Below are positions 5,540 to 6,757 of a stretch of 6,757 nt of DNA, in pieces. The DNA is from Candidatus Dormiibacterota bacterium. GTDB taxonomy: Bacteria; Chloroflexota; Dormibacteria; UBA8260. How positions within the stretch are numbered: position 1 is the first letter of the stretch; every line of letters starts with the position of its first letter. The position numbers and the translations under genes are program-made. The notes under the pieces are model-generated. The model made no database searches and was not told where the DNA came from. It worked only from the letters and a program-made list of their open reading frames with translations. The stretch spans positions 1 to 6,757 of the forward strand of contig CATPCA010000176.1 in NCBI GenBank assembly GCA_955652545.1, given 5' to 3'.

Positions 5540-5926
5540 GTGGTCGGGATTGTACTGGTGTCGCACAGCGCGGCCCTGGCCGGTGGCCTCGCCGAGATCG
5601 TCGGCCAGGTTGCCGGGGACGAGGTGCGCGTGGAGACCGCCGGAGGCAGTTCCGACGGTCGCCTCGGAACCAGCGGCGACCGGGTTGAGGCGGCCCTGCG
5701 GAGCGCCGACACCGGCGCCGGAGTTGTCGTCCTGGTCGACCTGGGCAGCTCTGTCCTGGTGGTCCGGCACATCCTCGAGGGGCGCGGCTCCAACGGCATG
5801 GTGAGGCTGGTCGACGCGCCCATGGTTGAGGGCGCCATCGCTGCCGCGGTCGTGGCGTCAGGCGGCGCCTCCATCGCTGAGGTTGCCGCCGCAGCCGAGA
5901 GCGCGCGCAATGCCAACAAGTTCTGA
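5540..5926 (+). CDS. dhaM: DhaM, single-domain PTS EIIA-like phosphotransferase for dihydroxyacetone kinase
   Basis: DhaM takes phosphate from HPr and passes it to the ADP bound on DhaL. The 128-aa product starts at GTG and shows the mannose-type EIIA fold signature GIVLVSHSAALAGGLAEIV, with phosphorylatable His9. Next comes ETAGGSSDGRLGTSGD (about 32-47), the conserved loop around the active site, then VVLVDLGSSVL (61-71). These features identify DhaM rather than a sugar-specific EIIA. E. coli DhaM is about 470 aa because HPr and part of EI are fused to it. This one is only the EIIA domain, like the short Lactococcus lactis protein, and must rely on separate HPr and EI. Both are encoded in this window. 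It is the first gene of the plus-strand arm, and its last 17 nt overlap the HPr gene. Confidence 0.93.
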   Translation: MVGIVLVSHSAALAGGLAEIVGQVAGDEVRVETAGGSSDGRLGTSGDRVEAALRSADTGAGVVVLVDLGSSVLVVRHILEGRGSNGMVRLVDAPMVEGAIAAAVVASGGASIAEVAAAAESARNANKF

Positions 5927-6176
5927 GGCGGTCGTCGCCCTGCCCGCGGAGGTGGCGCTCCACGCCCGTCCTGCCGGGATTTTTGTGCGCAAAGCCATGA
6001 CGTTCGCGGCACGCATCACCATTGAAGCCGGTGACAAGCAGGCTGACGCGAAAAGCATCCTCGCAGTCCTTGCGCTCGGAGCGACCGGCGGAAGCACGGT
6101 CGTGCTGCGGGCGCATGGCGCCGATGCCAGCGAGGCCCTGACCAGGCTCGCCGACTGCCTCCGCAATCTCGCCTGA
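5910..6176 (+). CDS. ptsH: HPr, phosphocarrier protein of the PTS
   Basis: Small cytoplasmic phosphocarrier between EI and DhaM, 88 aa (E. coli HPr 85). The active-site motif ALHARPAGIFV contains phosphorylated His18, followed by Arg20 and Pro21. The second landmark DAKSILAVLALGA (47-59) places Ser49 where HPr Ser46 lies. ATG 5910 overlaps the end of dhaM by 17 nt in another frame, indicating coupled translation; only a weak GAGAG precedes it. An in-frame start at 5826 would add 28 residues that read as the shadow of dhaM, so I rejected it. Pairing with dhaM in one unit, while ptsI is in the opposite unit, suggests this HPr is dedicated to the DHA relay. Whether a second general HPr exists cannot be seen here. 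Confidence 0.94.
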   Translation: MPTSSEAVVALPAEVALHARPAGIFVRKAMTFAARITIEAGDKQADAKSILAVLALGATGGSTVVLRAHGADASEALTRLADCLRNLA

Positions 6177-6298
6177 GCTCCCCCGTGCCGCGCGGTTGCT
6201 CCCATCGTCTCGCGGCGTCCGATGAACGAACAGTCCGAAGCAGTGATACGGGCGATCATCGACTTCGTCCCCCCGCCCGCGAAAGTACAGTCGACGCG
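6177..6298. other. Intergenic spacer between ptsH and the EamA transporter gene
   Basis: 122 nt without a coding signal. GCCGCG (6187-6192) and CGCGGC (6211-6216) could form a 6-bp stem with an 18-nt loop, a weak terminator candidate without a U-tract. Near the right end TACAGT (6286-6291) stands 7 nt before the GTG of the next gene, the spacing of a leaderless actinobacterial promoter. No matching -35 is clear. No copy of the TTCGGCATTG palindrome is present, so the transporter is probably outside the IclR regulon. Confidence 0.4.
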
Positions 6299-6757
6299 GT
6301 GGCCGTTCTTCTCGCTCTGATTGCGGCCATCGCGTACGGGGTTTCCGATTTCCTCGCCGGCCTGATGGCGCGCAGGGCCAGTGTGTTCCTGGTCACGCTC
6401 ATCTCTGAAGCGGCAGCCACGATCGTCGTCGGCGCAGCCCTGCCGTTCACGGGCGGCGTCATCGACGGTACCTCGCTGCTCTGGGGCGGCATCGCCGGCC
6501 TGGGCGGCGGCGGCGGCGCAATGTTTCTCTATCGCGGCCTGGCCCGGGGCAGCATGAGCATCGTCGGACCGGTGAGCGCGGTGGTCACGGCCGCCGGTTC
6601 AGCGACGGTGGGGGTAGCCCTCGGCGAGCGCCCCGGGCCGGTCACCGCCGCCGGTATCGTCCTCGCGTGCGTCGCCGTTGCGCTGGTGTCGATGAGTGAG
6701 CCGACCGGGAGAGTTTCACGGGGTGAGGCGTGGCGCGCGCTGCTCAACGCCACAGCC
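6299..6757 (+). CDS. EamA/DMT-family membrane transporter, N-terminal half (cut by window edge)
   Basis: 153 residues from GTG 6299 to the window edge, still open. Five hydrophobic segments are visible, at about residues 2-22, 29-50, 58-78, 87-108 and 115-133. They make up one EamA repeat. The family-typical run FLYRGLARGSMSIVGPVSAV sits at 76-95, followed by GVALGERP (105-112), the usual turn before the last helix of the repeat. Full-length members have two such repeats (about 280-300 aa), so about half is missing. A polar stretch (SEPTGRVSRGEAW, 133-145) marks the linker to the second repeat. The family moves amino acids, nucleotides, sugars or drugs, often outward; the substrate is not predictable here. 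The start lacks a Shine-Dalgarno but follows a -10-like TACAGT by 7 nt, so the message may be leaderless. Linkage to DHA metabolism is not supported beyond adjacency. Confidence 0.82.
   Translation, partial: MAVLLALIAAIAYGVSDFLAGLMARRASVFLVTLISEAAATIVVGAALPFTGGVIDGTSLLWGGIAGLGGGGGAMFLYRGLARGSMSIVGPVSAVVTAAGSATVGVALGERPGPVTAAGIVLACVAVALVSMSEPTGRVSRGEAWRALLNATA

Noticed and set aside
5480..5770. N-terminal extension of the IclR regulator to 5770
   Set aside because: It runs antisense through the promoter region and the first half of dhaM. IclR homology and the typical start begin at 5479.
5538..5804. ATG 5538 as start of a separate small gene
   Set aside because: It overlaps the dhaM GTG in another frame and encodes a Trp/Arg/Pro-rich sequence without homology. 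The frame from GTG 5540 has the DhaM active site.
5826..5909. Longer start for HPr at 5826
   Set aside because: The added residues are an out-of-frame reading of dhaM, and HPr proteins begin where ATG 5910 places them.
1..6757. CRISPR arrays, insertion sequences or transposase genes
   Set aside because: I saw no regularly spaced direct repeats, terminal inverted repeats or transposase motifs on either strand.

Overview
This window of roughly two-thirds G+C DNA has strongly GC-biased third codon positions, GTG starts and an IclR regulator beside a glycerol-type gene set. This suggests a high-GC actinobacterium, though no sequence here fixes the lineage. The central 5.8 kb is a self-contained PEP-dependent dihydroxyacetone (DHA) kinase locus. 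It carries every phosphotransfer component the reaction needs: enzyme I, HPr, the EIIA-like DhaM, DhaL and DhaK. It also has a membrane channel for uptake and one regulator.

Layout. Positions 2-259 (+) are the 3' end of a Gly/Asn-rich, probably beta-helical protein. A strong GC hairpin at 284-312 follows, where transcription from the two sides converges. On the minus strand, read from right to left, come iclR (5479-4685), glpF-like aquaporin (4565-3759), dhaK (3747-2725), dhaL (2701-2069) and ptsI (2072-402). glpF to ptsI are tightly packed or overlapping and look like one operon. Divergently on the plus strand are dhaM (5540-5926) and an HPr gene (5910-6176), which overlap by 17 nt. After a 122-nt gap comes the 5' half of an EamA/DMT-family transporter (from 6299), cut by the window edge.

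How it works together (inference from family knowledge). Glycerol or DHA enters through the channel. The phosphoryl group passes from PEP to EI His187, HPr His18 and DhaM His9, then to ADP bound on DhaL, and finally to DHA held covalently on DhaK His226, giving DHAP for glycolysis. The window has no sugar EIIB/EIIC permease, no glycerol kinase and no glycerol dehydrogenase. The phosphorelay therefore appears dedicated to DHA, at least locally.

Regulation. Two 15-bp near-palindromes matching at 13 of 15 positions, TTCGGCATTGTCGAA and TTCGGCATTGCTGAA, lie at the two control regions. One is just downstream of a near-consensus glpF promoter (TTGACA-17-TAGATT). The other covers the -35 box of the dhaM promoter and the start codon of iclR. 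This is the most distinctive observation in the window: one IclR-type repressor probably controls both arms of the split phosphorelay and its own gene.
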